This document shows, one piece after another, positions 1 through 11,169 of a stretch of 64,000 nt of DNA. The position numbers and the translations under genes are program-made. Source of the stretch: Pseudomonadota bacterium (GTDB lineage: Bacteria > Pseudomonadota > Gammaproteobacteria > Burkholderiales > JAJZQI01); NCBI GenBank assembly GCA_021851875.1, contig JAJZQI010000001.1, positions 145,511 through 209,510 on the forward strand. Direction: 5' to 3'. The number at the start of each line of letters is the position of its first letter. Position 1 is the stretch's first letter. The notes beneath the pieces were generated by a model. That model was given only the letters and a program-made list of their open reading frames with translations. It did no database searches and was not told the origin of the DNA.

Positions 1-534
<534 letters not shown>

Positions 535-561
535 CGAATAGATAAATTTAGGAAAGCTAAC

Positions 562-1677
562 ATGCGTGTAGGGTTGATTGGCTGGCGTGGCATGGTCGGT
601 TCCGTGCTGATGCAGCGCATGCGCGAAGAGCGCGATTTCGATTTGATCGAGCCGGTGTTTTTCACCACCTCCAGTGTCGGCGGAGCTGCGCCCAATGTGG
701 GCAAAGACGTGCCGCCGCTGAAGGATGCGAAGAACCTGGATGAATTGATGGCCATGGAAGCCATCATCACCTGCCAGGGTGGCGATTACACCACCGAGAT
801 CTTCCCCAGGCTGCGTGCAGCCGGTTGGAAAGGCTACTGGATCGATGCGGCCTCCACCCTGCGCATGGAAGACAACGCCATTCTGATTCTGGACCCGGTC
901 AACCGCAACGTTATCGACGACGCGTTGGCAGCCGGCAAAAAGGATTTCATCGGCGGCAACTGTACCGTGTCGCTCATGCTGATGGCGCTGGGCGGCCTGT
1001 TCCGTGACGGGCTGGTGGAGTGGGTGACGTCCATGACCTACCAGGCCGCTTCCGGTGCCGGTGCGCAGAACATGCGCGAACTGCTCAACCAGATGGGCGA
1101 AGCCCACAGCGTGGCCAAGGACCTGCTGAATGACCCAGCTTCCGCCATTCTCGATATCGACCGCGAAGTGGCCGGCATCCTGCGCGATGAATCCTTCCCT
1201 ACCGCCAACTTCGGCGTGCCGCTGGCCGGCAGCCTGATTCCCTGGATCGACAAGGATCTGGGCAACGGTCAGAGCAAGGAAGAGTGGAAGGGGCAGGTGG
1301 AAACCAACAAGATCCTCGGCCGTTCCGGCAATCCGATTCCGGTTGATGGCCTGTGCGTGCGCATCGGCGCCATGCGTTGCCACAGCCAGGCGCTCACCAT
1401 CAAGCTGAAGAAAGATGTGCCGGTGGCCGATATTGAGGCCATTGCCGCTTCCGCCAACGACTGGGTGAAGGTGGTGCCGAACGAGCGCGAAGCCAGCATG
1501 CGCGAACTGACTCCGGCTGCCGTGACCGGTACGCTGACTGTGCCGGTTGGCCGTTTCCGCAAGATGTCCATGGGGCCGGAATACATGACCGCCTTCACCG
1601 TGGGCGACCAGCTGCTGTGGGGCGCGGCCGAGCCGCTGCGCCGCATGCTGCGCATCCTGCTGGAGCCGCGTGCCTGA
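562..1677 (+). CDS. asd: aspartate-semialdehyde dehydrogenase
   Basis: 371 residues. The enzyme reduces aspartyl phosphate to aspartate semialdehyde with NADPH, the branch-point step to lysine/diaminopimelate, threonine and methionine. The N-terminal nucleotide-binding loop reads [17 protein letters not shown]. The catalytic cysteine is C134 in [15 protein letters not shown], one residue from the position in the E. coli enzyme, and the length is normal for the Gram-negative type. The start ATG has an AGGAAA Shine-Dalgarno sequence about 8 bases upstream. It follows leuB closely, an arrangement common in betaproteobacteria. A 232-base AT-rich gap separates it from fimV, which therefore probably has its own promoter. 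Confidence 0.97.
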   Translation: MRVGLIGWRGMVGSVLMQRMREERDFDLIEPVFFTTSSVGGAAPNVGKDVPPLKDAKNLDELMAMEAIITCQGGDYTTEIFPRLRAAGWKGYWIDAASTLRMEDNAILILDPVNRNVIDDALAAGKKDFIGGNCTVSLMLMALGGLFRDGLVEWVTSMTYQAASGAGAQNMRELLNQMGEAHSVAKDLLNDPASAILDIDREVAGILRDESFPTANFGVPLAGSLIPWIDKDLGNGQSKEEWKGQVETNKILGRSGNPIPVDGLCVRIGAMRCHSQALTIKLKKDVPVADIEAIAASANDWVKVVPNEREASMRELTPAAVTGTLTVPVGRFRKMSMGPEYMTAFTVGDQLLWGAAEPLRRMLRILLEPRA

Positions 1678-1794
1678 ATGCCGGCAGCCGGGCGAGGAGC
1701 TTGCCCCGCAATGAAACGCCAATAAATCAGCGTTTCACCAGGCGAGTCCTTGATAACTATAATAAACTCGACTAACCACATGAATACGTCTGCA

Positions 1795-1853
1795 GCTTGC
1801 AACAAAATAAATGCTTGCATTGGCAAGCTAAGACTAAAGTTTAGCTTGCAAGC
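1795..1853 (+). promoter_or_regulatory. cluster of GCTTGC/GCAAGC repeats upstream of fimV
   Basis: Within 59 bases the hexamer GCTTGC occurs at 1795, 1813 and 1844, and its complement GCAAGC at 1823 and 1848. The last two overlap as the perfect 10-base palindrome GCTTGCAAGC at 1844-1853. The arms GCAAGCTAA (1823-1831) and TTAGCTTGC (1841-1849) can also form a 9-bp hairpin with a 9-base loop. The surrounding sequence is AT-rich and ends about 55 bases before the fimV start. It could be a repeated protein-binding site or a foldable 5' leader. There is no T-run, so it does not look like an intrinsic terminator. The function is inferred. Confidence 0.45.
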
Positions 1854-1909
1854 CTAACTATTTGATGTTAGTTTAATTCTAGAGCCAAAGAAAAAAAGAG
1901 GGTGGCATC

Positions 1910-4792
1910 GTGCGTAAAAAGGCAATTTATGCAGGGCTGTTAGCGGCAGGGCTGGTAATGGTACCAGCTTGGGGACAGGCGGCAGGACTAGGTAAGTTGA
2001 CCGTCATGTCGTCTCTGGGGCAGCCGCTTCAGGCTGAAGCAGAGATACTGGCTGACAAAAAAGAGAATCCGGATGATTTTGTAGTCAAGCTGGCATCGGC
2101 CGATGCATACGGTCAGGCCAATATGGATTGGTCGCCGGCGTTGGCGTCTTTGCGCTTCTCGGTCGCCAAGAAAGCGGGCAAGCCGGTTCTGCTGATTACA
2201 TCAACGCAGGCGATCAACGATCCGTATCTGCCCATTCTGGTGGAAATGAAATGGCCGACCGGTGTCGTGGTACGGGATTTCACCGTCCTGCTGGATCCGC
2301 CAGGTTATAATCCTGCCGTTGCGGCACCCGCGGTATCTTTGCCCAAGGCGACAGGGGCCAGTCCGGCGACCCCCGTGGGTGGGAAAGCCACGTTGCCTGG
2401 CGGTGCAGTTCAGGCAAAAAAGCCGGTGACTGAAACCAGTACCGGAGCTCAAGCTGATAAGGCTCCGCAGTCGGTGACGGTTAAGGCGGGTGATACCCTG
2501 TCCAGCATTGCCCGTAGCGTCAAGCCGCAGGGTGTGAGCCTGGAGCAGATGCTGGTGGGCCTGTTTCGGGAAAACACCGGCGCATTTTACGATAAAAACA
2601 TGAACCGTCTGCGCACGGGGCAGATTCTCCGTGTGCCGGATCAGGCAGCGCTGGCAAAAATCACCCCCGCCACGGCGCATGATGAAATCAAAGTCCAGTC
2701 GGATAACTGGCATGCCTATCGCCAGCAATTGGCCGGGGCCGTCGAGCAAGGAAAAGCGGCGCCTGACACGGGAACACATCAGTCCGCTGCCGGCAAAATC
2801 GGTCTTGCAGCAGAAGATAAGGCCATTCCCAAGCCCCAGGCTTCGCAGGATGTGCTGAAACTGTCGAATGGCACAATGACAAAGGCAGGCGCGCCGGGCG
2901 ACGCGAAGGACGTCAAGGCGCTGCAGGATAAAGTCCAGGCGATGAGCGAGGATGCGACCGCTCGTGAAAAGGCCATTCAGGAAGCCAACTCCCGTATTGC
3001 GGCGCTGGAAAAAAATATCCAGGATATGCAAAAAGCCATGCAGCTGAAGGATCAGCAGTTGGCCGATATGCAAAAACAGATGGGAAAACCGGCTGCCGCA
3101 GCGCCTGCCTCGGCAACCGTTGCAGCATCGGCTACGGCTGCTTCAGCCGTAGCCGCATCCGAAACCAAGCCGGCTTCGGCTGTCAGTGCCGAAAAGCCGA
3201 AAAAGAAAAAGATTGTCATTCCGCCGCCTGAGCCGGAAGCACAGCCATGGTACGCGGATTTGCTGGAAAACCCGCTGACGGTGTTCGGCGGTGGCGGCGC
3301 TCTGGCGTTGCTGCTGGGCGGCTGGGGTTACATGGCGGTGAAACGCCGGAAAAAAAAACTGACTTCGTTTGAAGACAGCATCATGGCCGGCAGTGATCTC
3401 AAGGCGAATACAGTCTTGGGTGAAACCAGCGGCGGAACGGTTGATACCAGTAATGACACATCGTTTCTGACGAACTTCAGCCAGACCGGTTTCAATGCGA
3501 TTGATACCAATGATGTGGATCCGATTGCCGAAGCGGAAGTGTACATGGCTTACGGCCGTGATGCCCAAGCGGAAGAAATTCTGAAAGAGGCCATGGTTAA
3601 AACGCCTGAACGGCATGAAATTCAACTCAAATTGCTGGAAATTTATTCTTCCCGTAAAAATCAGGTGGCTTTTGAGATGCTGGCCAGCGAGTTGTACGCG
3701 GCCCTCGGCGGCAAGAGCAATGCGCTGTGGGAAAAGGCGGCGGCAATGGGGCGCCAGCTGGATCCTGCCAACCCCCTGTATGCGTCACGTGGTGATGAAT
3801 TCAGCGCGGCAGAAGAGCCGGCACCTGCGTCATCGGCCGCTCCCGCCTCGCCTGAGCCTGTAACCGACCTGGCTCTGCCCGAACTGGGCGCGCCGTCGGT
3901 TGACATGGCTGACGAAAAAGCGCTGCAATCAGAGCCTGACGTGCTGGAATTCGATCTGGGCATGCCTGAAACCGAAATGCCGTTGGCGGTGCAAGAAAAA
4001 CCTGCCGAGATGGAATTGCCGGGACTTGAAAGCGCCAATATGCTCGATTTGGACCTTGCCATGCCGGGACAGCCAGAGGCTGCGCCGGAAGAGCCGGCCG
4101 GCGAACTGGCGGCGTTGTCCATGGAACCGGCGGTGGCGGCCGAAGTGCCCGTCGCTTCAATGGACCTGGACTTTGAATTGCCGGCGGCCGAAGAGATTTC
4201 CCCGATGACCGCAGCCGAGCCGGAAGCTGAAACTGGAACCGCTGCTGCCGATTTTGCGCTGGAACTGCCTGTTTTTGATGTGGCAGCGGCTGAACCCGAA
4301 GCGCCGAGCGTTCCCCGGTTTACAGTCGAGGAGACTACACTGGAACCGTTGCCTGCCGCGGGTTCGGCAATGGACGAGTCGGTTGATCTGGGTTTGCCCG
4401 ACCTGCAGCCACTGGAAGCGGCTGCAGGTGAAGAAGCACACTTTGCCGAGCTGCCGGTCGTCAGCGAGGAACCTGATCTGAACTTTGACTTTGATACCGA
4501 GCTGAAAATCGGCGATGTGATGGAAGAGTCGTCATTGGCCGAGCCGGTTGCTGCTTCCGCTCCCCCGGCTGATGCGGGGATGGCGATGGAAAGCACGTCT
4601 GGCGCATCGTCCCTGTCGGATTCGTTGATGACGGACACTGCTCAAAATCCCGGCACCAAACTGGATCTGGCAAAAGCCTATCTGGAAATCGGCGACGAAG
4701 AAGGTGCGCGCGAAATTCTGCAGGAAGTGATGGCTGAAGGTAACGACGAGCAGAAGGCAGAAGCGTCCGCCATGCTGGAAAAGATCGGTTAA
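1910..4792 (+). CDS. fimV: FimV-family polar hub / peptidoglycan-binding protein
   Basis: 960 residues starting with GTG, preceded by a purine-rich AGAGGGTGG. FimV/TspA proteins organise the cell pole and support type IV pilus assembly and twitching. Visible parts in order: signal peptide (about 1-24); the conserved FimV N-terminal domain; a LysM domain near 188-248 (begins SVTVKAGDTLSSIARS); a coiled-coil (about 330-390); an Ala/Lys/Pro-rich stretch; one membrane helix near 453-478; a long acidic, Glu/Pro/Ala-rich cytoplasmic region; and the FimV C-terminal TPR-like motif over the last 55 residues (LDLAKAYLEIGDEEGAREIL). It lies between asd and the tRNA/tryptophan genes, as in many betaproteobacteria, and ends in a strong intrinsic terminator. 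Confidence 0.93.
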   Translation: MRKKAIYAGLLAAGLVMVPAWGQAAGLGKLTVMSSLGQPLQAEAEILADKKENPDDFVVKLASADAYGQANMDWSPALASLRFSVAKKAGKPVLLITSTQAINDPYLPILVEMKWPTGVVVRDFTVLLDPPGYNPAVAAPAVSLPKATGASPATPVGGKATLPGGAVQAKKPVTETSTGAQADKAPQSVTVKAGDTLSSIARSVKPQGVSLEQMLVGLFRENTGAFYDKNMNRLRTGQILRVPDQAALAKITPATAHDEIKVQSDNWHAYRQQLAGAVEQGKAAPDTGTHQSAAGKIGLAAEDKAIPKPQASQDVLKLSNGTMTKAGAPGDAKDVKALQDKVQAMSEDATAREKAIQEANSRIAALEKNIQDMQKAMQLKDQQLADMQKQMGKPAAAAPASATVAASATAASAVAASETKPASAVSAEKPKKKKIVIPPPEPEAQPWYADLLENPLTVFGGGGALALLLGGWGYMAVKRRKKKLTSFEDSIMAGSDLKANTVLGETSGGTVDTSNDTSFLTNFSQTGFNAIDTNDVDPIAEAEVYMAYGRDAQAEEILKEAMVKTPERHEIQLKLLEIYSSRKNQVAFEMLASELYAALGGKSNALWEKAAAMGRQLDPANPLYASRGDEFSAAEEPAPASSAAPASPEPVTDLALPELGAPSVDMADEKALQSEPDVLEFDLGMPETEMPLAVQEKPAEMELPGLESANMLDLDLAMPGQPEAAPEEPAGELAALSMEPAVAAEVPVASMDLDFELPAAEEISPMTAAEPEAETGTAAADFALELPVFDVAAAEPEAPSVPRFTVEETTLEPLPAAGSAMDESVDLGLPDLQPLEAAAGEEAHFAELPVVSEEPDLNFDFDTELKIGDVMEESSLAEPVAASAPPADAGMAMESTSGASSLSDSLMTDTAQNPGTKLDLAKAYLEIGDEEGAREILQEVMAEGNDEQKAEASAMLEKIG

Positions 4793-4818
4793 AACCGACA
4801 TCAAACGTTGTCGCTTGC

Positions 4819-4850
4819 AACTGGCGGGTTCATCCCGCCAGTTTTGTTTT
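4819..4850 (+). terminator. intrinsic terminator after fimV
   Basis: Perfect 10-bp stem AACTGGCGGG / CCCGCCAGTT (4819-4828 with 4834-4843), a 5-base loop, then a T-rich tail TTGTTTT. It begins 26 bases after the fimV stop and separates fimV from the membrane-protein/truA transcript. Confidence 0.88.
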
Positions 4851-4904
4851 CGAGCAGCACTTTCCCATAGTCATGTTTGCGCTGCATGCAGGTAAAATAG
4901 GCCG

Positions 4905-5498
4905 ATGTTCATATACAAGCTGCGCTTTAATCCGGCCGCTAAGATGCTGCTTTGGTTGTTGCTGGCGATTTTCAGCGGCTATCTGAACAATCGCTTGGCA
5001 CTGCTTCTGTTCGCCTTGCTGCTGTCGCTTAATCTGGCGTTGGGACGTCGGGCCGTCTGGAAAAGGCTCTGGCGCATGCGTTGGCTGTGGCTGGGAATCG
5101 TGTTGCTGTACGGCTTGTTCCAGCCCCTCTGGTTTGTCTGGCTCGGCTGGCAGGATGGACTGTTTCAGGCGCTCAGGTTGATCGGCCTGCTGCTGTTGTT
5201 CTCCTTGCTGGTGGGCGGGGCCGGCCGGGATGAATTGCTTGCCGGCTTGTACGTGCTGCTCAAACCCTTGGGTTTTCTGCGTGTGCCGGTCGAGCGGGGG
5301 GTGCTGCGAGTAGGTATGGCGGTGCAGTATATCGAGGCGCTAGATGGCCTCAAATGGCAGGATCTCGGGCGGCTCGAAAGGGTGCTCGCCGATTTGCCCG
5401 ATCTGCCTTCGAAAATTACGCTCGAATTGCCGCAATGGTCGTTGCAGGATACCTTGCTGCTGACGATGGCAATTCTGCTGGGAGGGCTGCTGCTATGA
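4905..5498 (+). CDS. EcfT/CbiQ-like membrane protein
   Basis: 197 residues, very hydrophobic, with about five predicted membrane helices (near 12-30, 32-48, 62-82, 88-108 and 178-197). Its overall pattern, with an NxRL motif after the first helix and a cytoplasmic basic segment rich in Arg and Trp, resembles the transmembrane T component of ECF vitamin/metal transporters (CbiQ/EcfT). No ATPase or substrate-binding S component lies beside it, so a transport role cannot be assigned; it may use ATPases encoded elsewhere or be a solitary homologue. A TAAAAT -10-like hexamer at 4893 sits just upstream. Its stop overlaps the truA start as ATGA, so the two are probably translated together. Confidence 0.6.
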   Translation: MFIYKLRFNPAAKMLLWLLLAIFSGYLNNRLALLLFALLLSLNLALGRRAVWKRLWRMRWLWLGIVLLYGLFQPLWFVWLGWQDGLFQALRLIGLLLLFSLLVGGAGRDELLAGLYVLLKPLGFLRVPVERGVLRVGMAVQYIEALDGLKWQDLGRLERVLADLPDLPSKITLELPQWSLQDTLLLTMAILLGGLLL

Positions 5499-6295
5499 GG
5501 CTGGCGTTGGGTGTCGCGTATGACGGCGTTTCCTTTTGCGGCTGGCAGTCGCAGCCCAATGCCTGCGGTGTGCAAGACGCGTTGGAGAAGGCGCTCAGCC
5601 AGATCGCCGCGTCACCTATTGCCGTGGTCTGTGCCGGGCGAACCGATACGGGCGTGCATGCAATTGAACAGGTTGTGCATTTCGATACGGCGGCCAACCG
5701 GCCCATGCAAGCCTGGGTGCGCGGCGTCAATGCGTTGCTGCCGGCGGCGGTGGCGGTGCAATGGGCGCAGCAGGTGCCGGACGATTTCCATGCGCGTTTC
5801 CTGGCGCAGCGACGCTGCTACCGATACATCCTGTTTAATCATCCTGTGCGTCCCGCCCTTTGGGCCGGTAAGGTGGGCTGGTTTCATCAGCCCCTGGATG
5901 TGGCGGCGATGCGCCAAGCGGCAGCCTTGCTGCTCGGCGAACATGACTTTTCCGCATTTCGCGCGGCTGAATGCCAGGCGAAAAGTCCAATCAAGCAGAT
6001 GTATGAGGCCCGCGTCGAGCAGCAGGGCGAATTCATCGTGTTTCACTTTTGCGCCAATGCCTTTTTGCACCACATGGTAAGAAATCTGGTGGGAAGCCTT
6101 GTCTACATAGGCAAAGGCAGTCACCCTCCCGGTTGGATGGGGGAATTGCTGCGGCAGCGCGACAGAAGCAAGGCGGCGCCGACCTTTGCGCCCGACGGAC
6201 TTTATCTTGAGCGGGTCGCTTATCCGGCCGGAATTGCTCTGCCGCAGCTGGGGGACGGATCAATGGGCGCGCCTTTGCCGTTTGCCGGGGCATGA
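5495..6295 (+). CDS. truA: tRNA pseudouridine(38-40) synthase
   Basis: 266 residues. TruA isomerises uridines 38-40 of the tRNA anticodon stem to pseudouridine. The catalytic aspartate is D51 in [10 protein letters not shown]. Other family blocks are [15 protein letters not shown] at the start, [26 protein letters not shown] and [17 protein letters not shown]. The frame is open back to 5354, but the ATG at 5495 is chosen because the TruA family starts at this motif and the ATG overlaps the preceding stop (ATGA). It is followed by trpF after 24 bases. The truA-trpF-trpB-trpA order is conserved in beta- and gammaproteobacteria. Confidence 0.96.
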   Translation: MRLALGVAYDGVSFCGWQSQPNACGVQDALEKALSQIAASPIAVVCAGRTDTGVHAIEQVVHFDTAANRPMQAWVRGVNALLPAAVAVQWAQQVPDDFHARFLAQRRCYRYILFNHPVRPALWAGKVGWFHQPLDVAAMRQAAALLLGEHDFSAFRAAECQAKSPIKQMYEARVEQQGEFIVFHFCANAFLHHMVRNLVGSLVYIGKGSHPPGWMGELLRQRDRSKAAPTFAPDGLYLERVAYPAGIALPQLGDGSMGAPLPFAGA

Positions 6296-6319
6296 TACAA
6301 TACGCTATTTAACGTCTGA

Positions 6320-6952
6320 ATGGCGCGCATGCGAACGCGAGTAAAAATTTGCGGTTTGACACGCCAGCAGGATGTCCGGGCTGCTGTCGATGCCGGCGCG
6401 GATGCCGTGGGTTTTGTTTTTTACGCCAACAGCCCGCGCCATGTCGACGTGAAGACTGCCACCGGGCTTGCCGCCGGCCTGCCCGCGTTCGTTACGCCGG
6501 TGGCCTTGTTCGTCAATGCGCCAGCGGCTGAGGTGAATGCCGTGATTGCGGCGATTCCTGCGGTATTGCTGCAGTTTCACGGCGACGAGGAGCCGGCTTA
6601 CTGCGAGTCGTTTCGCCGGCCCTATATGAAGGCACTGCGGGTCCGCCCGGAAATGGATGTGGCAAAGGCCGTGAGTCAATACGCTACTGCCTGTGGAGTG
6701 CTGCTTGACGCCTATGTGGAGGGTATTCCTGGCGGTACCGGCGAACGTTTCGACTGGTCGCTGATTCCCTCGCGGCTGTCGGTTCCGTTTGTCTTGTCGG
6801 GCGGACTGGATGCCGGCAATGTGGCGAGTGGAATTGCTGCCGTAAAACCGTGGGCGGTCGACGTGAGCAGTGGCGTTGAGGTTGCCAAGGGAATTAAGGA
6901 TGCGGACAAGATAGCCGCATTCATGCAAGAGGTGAAACATGCAAATGTATGA
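6320..6952 (+). CDS. trpF: phosphoribosylanthranilate isomerase
   Basis: 210 residues. TrpF opens the ribose of N-phosphoribosylanthranilate by an Amadori rearrangement, the third step of tryptophan synthesis. The (beta/alpha)8 signature [11 protein letters not shown] carries the catalytic cysteine, [21 protein letters not shown] the catalytic aspartate and phosphate loop, and [12 protein letters not shown] the C-terminal phosphate-binding loop. The first ATG (6320) is chosen; a second in-frame ATG at 6329 is equally possible because neither has a clear Shine-Dalgarno sequence. A TACAAT hexamer at 6296-6301 could be a -10 box, with only a poor -35. The end overlaps trpB by 14 bases. Confidence 0.96.
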   Translation: MARMRTRVKICGLTRQQDVRAAVDAGADAVGFVFYANSPRHVDVKTATGLAAGLPAFVTPVALFVNAPAAEVNAVIAAIPAVLLQFHGDEEPAYCESFRRPYMKALRVRPEMDVAKAVSQYATACGVLLDAYVEGIPGGTGERFDWSLIPSRLSVPFVLSGGLDAGNVASGIAAVKPWAVDVSSGVEVAKGIKDADKIAAFMQEVKHANV

Positions 6953-8138
6953 TCTGCCCGATGAAAAGGGCCATTTCGGACAGTTCGGCGGTGTTTTCGT
7001 CGGCGAGACGCTGATGGAAGCGCTGACCGAACTGCGTGACCAGTATGAGAAATACCGTGGCGATGCCGAGTTCCAGGATGAGTTCCGCCACGAACTGAAA
7101 CACTATGTCGGCCGCCCGAGCCCGATCTATTACGCCAAGCGCTGGTCCGACGAGCTGGGCGGGGCGCAGATCTATCTTAAACGCGAGGACCTGAACCATA
7201 CGGGCGCGCACAAGGTAAACAACTGTATCGGTCAGGCCTTGCTGGCACGCCGTCTGGGCAAGCAGCGGGTGATTGCCGAGACCGGCGCTGGTCAGCACGG
7301 CGTGGCGACCGCCACCGTGGCAGCGCGTTATGGTCTTGAGTGCGTGGTCTACATGGGCGCTGAAGACGTCAGGCGCCAGGCCAGCAACGTGTATCGCATG
7401 AAACTGCTGGGCGCGACGGTCGTGCCCGTCGAGTCCGGTTCCCGTACGTTGAAGGATGCGCTGAACGAAGCCATGCGCGACTGGGTGACCAATGTGGAAT
7501 CGACCTTCTACATTATCGGCACGGCGGCTGGCCCGCATCCTTACCCCATGATGGTGCGCGATTTCCAGGCTGTCATCGGCGAGGAGGCGAAATGGCAGAT
7601 GATGGAGCTTGCCGGGCGTCAGCCTGATTCCGTCATCGCCTGCGTGGGCGGCGGCTCCAACGCCATCGGCATTTTCTACCCCTATCTGAATGAACCGGGT
7701 GTGCGGCTGGTGGGGGTCGAGGCAGCGGGTCTCGGTCTCGCCAGCGGCCGCCATGCGGCGCCGCTGAATGCCGGAACGGTCGGTGTGCTGCACGGCAACC
7801 GCACCTACCTCATGCAGGACGACAACGGCCAGATCATCGAAACCCATTCCATTTCCGCCGGCCTCGATTATCCCGGCGTCGGGCCGGAGCATTCCTACCT
7901 GAAAGACAGCGGCCAGGCCCAGTATGCGGCCGTGACCGACCAGGAGGCACTGCAGGCCTTCCATAACCTGTGTCACTACGAGGGCATCATCCCGGCGCTC
8001 GAATCCAGCCATGCTCTGGCCTATGCCGCGAAAGTCGCGCCGACCATGGATAAAGACAATGTCCTGCTGGTGAACCTGTCCGGCCGCGGCGACAAGGATA
8101 TGGCTACTGTGGCTGAGTTGTCCGGCATTCAGTTCTAG
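6939..8138 (+). CDS. trpB: tryptophan synthase beta chain
   Basis: 399 residues. TrpB condenses indole with serine using pyridoxal phosphate, in an alpha2-beta2 complex with TrpA. The PLP lysine is K92 in HTGAHKVNN. The phosphate-binding loop is [10 protein letters not shown], and the N-terminal [16 protein letters not shown] is typical. The ATG at 6939 lies inside the end of trpF and has AGAGGTG a few bases upstream; a second ATG two codons later is possible. trpA follows after 17 bases. The frameshift-free length matches the family. Confidence 0.97.
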   Translation: MQMYDLPDEKGHFGQFGGVFVGETLMEALTELRDQYEKYRGDAEFQDEFRHELKHYVGRPSPIYYAKRWSDELGGAQIYLKREDLNHTGAHKVNNCIGQALLARRLGKQRVIAETGAGQHGVATATVAARYGLECVVYMGAEDVRRQASNVYRMKLLGATVVPVESGSRTLKDALNEAMRDWVTNVESTFYIIGTAAGPHPYPMMVRDFQAVIGEEAKWQMMELAGRQPDSVIACVGGGSNAIGIFYPYLNEPGVRLVGVEAAGLGLASGRHAAPLNAGTVGVLHGNRTYLMQDDNGQIIETHSISAGLDYPGVGPEHSYLKDSGQAQYAAVTDQEALQAFHNLCHYEGIIPALESSHALAYAAKVAPTMDKDNVLLVNLSGRGDKDMATVAELSGIQF

Positions 8139-8155
8139 AAAGAAATCATTCATCC

Positions 8156-8974
8156 ATGTCTCGAATTCAAGCTGTATTTGCCGAATTGGCTGCCCAGGGT
8201 AAAAAAGCCCTGATTCCATTTGTAACGGCCGGTGATCCTGCCCCGGCCATTACCGTGCCGTTGCTGCACCGGCTGGTGGATGCCGGCGCCAATATCATCG
8301 AACTGGGCGTGCCGTTCTCCGATCCGATGGCCGACGGCCCGGTTATTCAAAAGGCCAGCGAACGCGCGCTGGCCAATGGCATTGGTATGCGCGAGGTGCT
8401 CGGGTTCGTGCGCGAATTCCGCAAAACCAATACGTATACTCCGGTGGTGTTGATGGGCTATCTGAATCCTGTTGAACGCATGGGGTACGCGGCGTTTGCC
8501 GCCGCGGCCGCCGAGGCCGGGGTCGATGGCGTGCTGACGGTGGACGCTCCGCCGGAGGAAGGCGAGCCTCTGTGGGCGGCGCTGCATCAGGCCGGACTCG
8601 ATCCGATTTTCCTGCTGGCGCCGACTACGCCGCAGCAACGGGTTGAGAATGTGGCCCGTCACGCCAGCGGCTTTGTTTATTATGTCTCGCTCAAGGGCGT
8701 GACCGGTGCCAGGCATCTGGATCTGGGCGAAGTGGCCGACAAGCTGCCGGAAATCCGCCGGCAAAGCGGCCTGCCGGTCGGTGTCGGATTCGGCATTCGC
8801 GACGCCGAAACGGCTGCCGCGGTAGGTCGCATCGCCGACGCCGTGGTGATCGGCAGCCGCATTGTGCAGGAAATCGAAGCGAACCCAAGTGCAGGCGCGA
8901 TCGAACCCATCTATCAATTGTTGCACGGTATCCGCCAGGCGCTCGATGCCGTGTCGAATGAGGAAAAAGCATGA
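8156..8974 (+). CDS. trpA: tryptophan synthase alpha chain
   Basis: 272 residues. TrpA cleaves indole-3-glycerol phosphate and channels indole to TrpB. The two catalytic acids keep the E. coli numbering: E49 ([10 protein letters not shown]) and D60 ([11 protein letters not shown]). The C-terminal phosphate site [12 protein letters not shown] is present. The last bases overlap the accD start (ATGA at 8971), a coupling of tryptophan and fatty-acid genes that is frequent in betaproteobacteria. Confidence 0.97.
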   Translation: MSRIQAVFAELAAQGKKALIPFVTAGDPAPAITVPLLHRLVDAGANIIELGVPFSDPMADGPVIQKASERALANGIGMREVLGFVREFRKTNTYTPVVLMGYLNPVERMGYAAFAAAAAEAGVDGVLTVDAPPEEGEPLWAALHQAGLDPIFLLAPTTPQQRVENVARHASGFVYYVSLKGVTGARHLDLGEVADKLPEIRRQSGLPVGVGFGIRDAETAAAVGRIADAVVIGSRIVQEIEANPSAGAIEPIYQLLHGIRQALDAVSNEEKA

Positions 8975-9840
8975 GCTGGTTCCAGAAGCTGCTGCCGCCC
9001 AAGATCAAACGCCGCGTCAGCGAAAATCGCAAGGCCGTACCGGAAGGATTGTGGAGCAAATGTCCGACCTGTGAGTCGGTGCTGTACCGTTCCGATCTGG
9101 AGAAGAACCTCGAGGTGTGCCCGCAGTGCGATCACCACAACCGCTTGTCCGGCCGCAAGCGCCTGGATCTGTTCCTCGATCGGGACGGGCGCGTCGAGAT
9201 CGGCGCCGAAGTGACGCCGATTGATCCGCTCAAGTTCAAGGACAGCAAGCGTTATACCGACCGTATCGCCGATGCCGGCAAGAGCAGCGAGGAAACGGAT
9301 GCGCTGATCGTGATGCAGGGCAGTGTCGAAACCGTGCCGCTGGTGGCGGCTGCCTTCGATTTCGGCTTCATGGGCGGGTCCATGGGTTCCGTCGTGGGCG
9401 AGCGTTTTGTGCGCGGCGTCAACGTCTGCCTTGAGCACAAATTGCCTTTCGTGTGCTTTTCCGCCAGCGGCGGCGCGCGCATGCAGGAAGGCCTGTTTTC
9501 CCTGATGCAGATGGCCAAGACCAGCGCGGCCCTGGGTAAACTGGCGGAAGCCGGCTTGCCGTTCATTTCGGTGCTGACCGACCCCACCATGGGCGGCGTG
9601 TCGGCCAGTTTCGCCATGCTGGGCGACGTGATCATCGCCGAACCCAATGCCCTGATCGGTTTTGCCGGTCCGCGCGTGATCGAGCAGACTGTGCGCGAAA
9701 CGCTGCCGGAAGGCTTCCAGCGCTCGGAATTCCTGCTGCAGCACGGCGCCATCGACATGATTGTCGATCGTCGCCGGCTGCGCGCGGAAATGGCCGCCTT
9801 GCTGACCATGTTGACCCGTCAGCCGGCCGTAACAGCCTGA
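8971..9840 (+). CDS. accD: acetyl-CoA carboxylase carboxyltransferase subunit beta
   Basis: 289 residues. AccD pairs with AccA to move carboxyl from biotin carboxyl carrier protein to acetyl-CoA, giving malonyl-CoA. It has the bacterial zinc ribbon with cysteines 31, 34, 50 and 53 (CPTC and CPQC pairs). The crotonase-like fold has the oxyanion-hole segments [11 protein letters not shown] and [11 protein letters not shown]. Length and domain order are standard. Translation is likely coupled to trpA through the overlapping ATGA, and folC begins 15 bases after the stop. Confidence 0.97.
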   Translation: MSWFQKLLPPKIKRRVSENRKAVPEGLWSKCPTCESVLYRSDLEKNLEVCPQCDHHNRLSGRKRLDLFLDRDGRVEIGAEVTPIDPLKFKDSKRYTDRIADAGKSSEETDALIVMQGSVETVPLVAAAFDFGFMGGSMGSVVGERFVRGVNVCLEHKLPFVCFSASGGARMQEGLFSLMQMAKTSAALGKLAEAGLPFISVLTDPTMGGVSASFAMLGDVIIAEPNALIGFAGPRVIEQTVRETLPEGFQRSEFLLQHGAIDMIVDRRRLRAEMAALLTMLTRQPAVTA

Positions 9841-9855
9841 TCAGGCAAACGGTGC

Positions 9856-11169
9856 TTGTTGAAATCACTCGCTGACTGGCTGTCTTACCTCGAACGACTC
9901 CACCCGTCCAGCATCGACATGGGTCTGGAGCGGGTGGCCCGGGTGCGCGATGCGCTCGGTCAACATCCCGCTTTCCCCATCATTACCGTGACCGGAACCA
10001 ACGGCAAGGGTTCGGTGTGTGCTTTCTTGGAAGCCGCCCTGATTGCCGCCGGCTACCGGGTCGGCTGTTACACCTCGCCACACCTGCTGCGCTATAACGA
10101 ACGGGTGCGGGTAAACGGCCGGGAAGCGGACGATGTGCTGCTTTGCCAGGCCTTTACGGCGATTGAGGCCGCGCGTGGCGAAACCAGTCTGACCTATTTT
10201 GAATTCGGCACGCTGGCCGCCATGCAAGTGTTTCTGCAGCACAGTGTGGATGTGGCGGTCCTCGAGGTCGGTTTGGGCGGGCGGCTCGATGCCGTCAACG
10301 TATACGATTGCGCTTGTGCCGTCATCACCTCCATCGATCTGGACCATGCCGCCTATCTGGGCAATACCCGGGAACAGGTCGCTTTTGAGAAGGCCGGCAT
10401 CATGCGTGCCGGTCGCCCAGCCGTTGTAGGCGAAACCGATGTTCCGGCGACGCTGTTCGCCGTGGCGCAGCAGACCGGAGCGTATTTGCTGCTGAGCGGA
10501 CGCGACTACAGTTGGGCGCGGAGCGATAACGGCTGGCGCCTCAAAACACCGGATGGAGTGTTGGCCGGGCTGCCCCTGCCAGCCATGCGCGGCCATTACC
10601 AGGTGGCCAATGCGGCCGCGGCCATCATGGCCCTGTGGAGTGTGCGCGACAGGCAGCCGGTGGATATCCTGTCGCTGCGCAAGGGTTTGCTCGAGGCGCA
10701 GGTGCCGGGGCGGTTCCAGGTGCTGCCGGGCCGGCCCGTGCGAATCCTGGATGTGGGTCATAACCCGCATGCCGTGCGCGCGCTGGCCGCCAACCTGGCG
10801 CAATTGCCGCCGGGCGGGACGCACTACGCCGTCTTTGCCATGCTCAATGACAAAGACCACCTGGCGGTGATTCGTGCCATCATGCCGTACATCGACCAGT
10901 GGCACGTGGCCGGGCTGGCTGGCGAGCGGGGCATGAGCGGCCAGCGGCTGGCGGAAAAACTGCTGCAGGCGGGTGTCGGCGCGCAAGCGGTACATGTCCA
11001 CGCAGATGTGCGGCAGGCTTATCAAGCTGTCTCCAGCATGGCCGCCGAAAATGATAAAATAACGACTTTCGGATCATTCCATACCGTGGCAGAAGTGCTG
11101 GCTTGCGAGCCTGGGCTGGCTGCAACGGTGCCAAACGGGGACCATTATGCCACCGCAAGCACTTTCTGA
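9856..11169 (+). CDS. folC: bifunctional folylpolyglutamate / dihydrofolate synthase
   Basis: 437 residues. FolC adds glutamate to dihydropteroate and extends folate polyglutamate tails using ATP. The P-loop reads TVTGTNGKGSVCAFLE, followed by SPHLLRYNERV with the dihydropteroate-site residues. Mur-ligase-like motifs GLGGRLDAVN and DHAAYLGNTREQVAFEKAGI follow, and the C-terminal domain has ILDVGHNPHAVRAL. The frame opens with two adjacent TTG codons (9856 and 9859) and has no in-frame ATG nearby, so a TTG start is likely. The 3' end overlaps the SPOR gene by 23 bases. Confidence 0.94.
   Translation: MLKSLADWLSYLERLHPSSIDMGLERVARVRDALGQHPAFPIITVTGTNGKGSVCAFLEAALIAAGYRVGCYTSPHLLRYNERVRVNGREADDVLLCQAFTAIEAARGETSLTYFEFGTLAAMQVFLQHSVDVAVLEVGLGGRLDAVNVYDCACAVITSIDLDHAAYLGNTREQVAFEKAGIMRAGRPAVVGETDVPATLFAVAQQTGAYLLLSGRDYSWARSDNGWRLKTPDGVLAGLPLPAMRGHYQVANAAAAIMALWSVRDRQPVDILSLRKGLLEAQVPGRFQVLPGRPVRILDVGHNPHAVRALAANLAQLPPGGTHYAVFAMLNDKDHLAVIRAIMPYIDQWHVAGLAGERGMSGQRLAEKLLQAGVGAQAVHVHADVRQAYQAVSSMAAENDKITTFGSFHTVAEVLACEPGLAATVPNGDHYATASTF

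Noticed and set aside
6921..8219. 432-codon open frame on the minus strand
   Set aside because: It is antisense to trpB.
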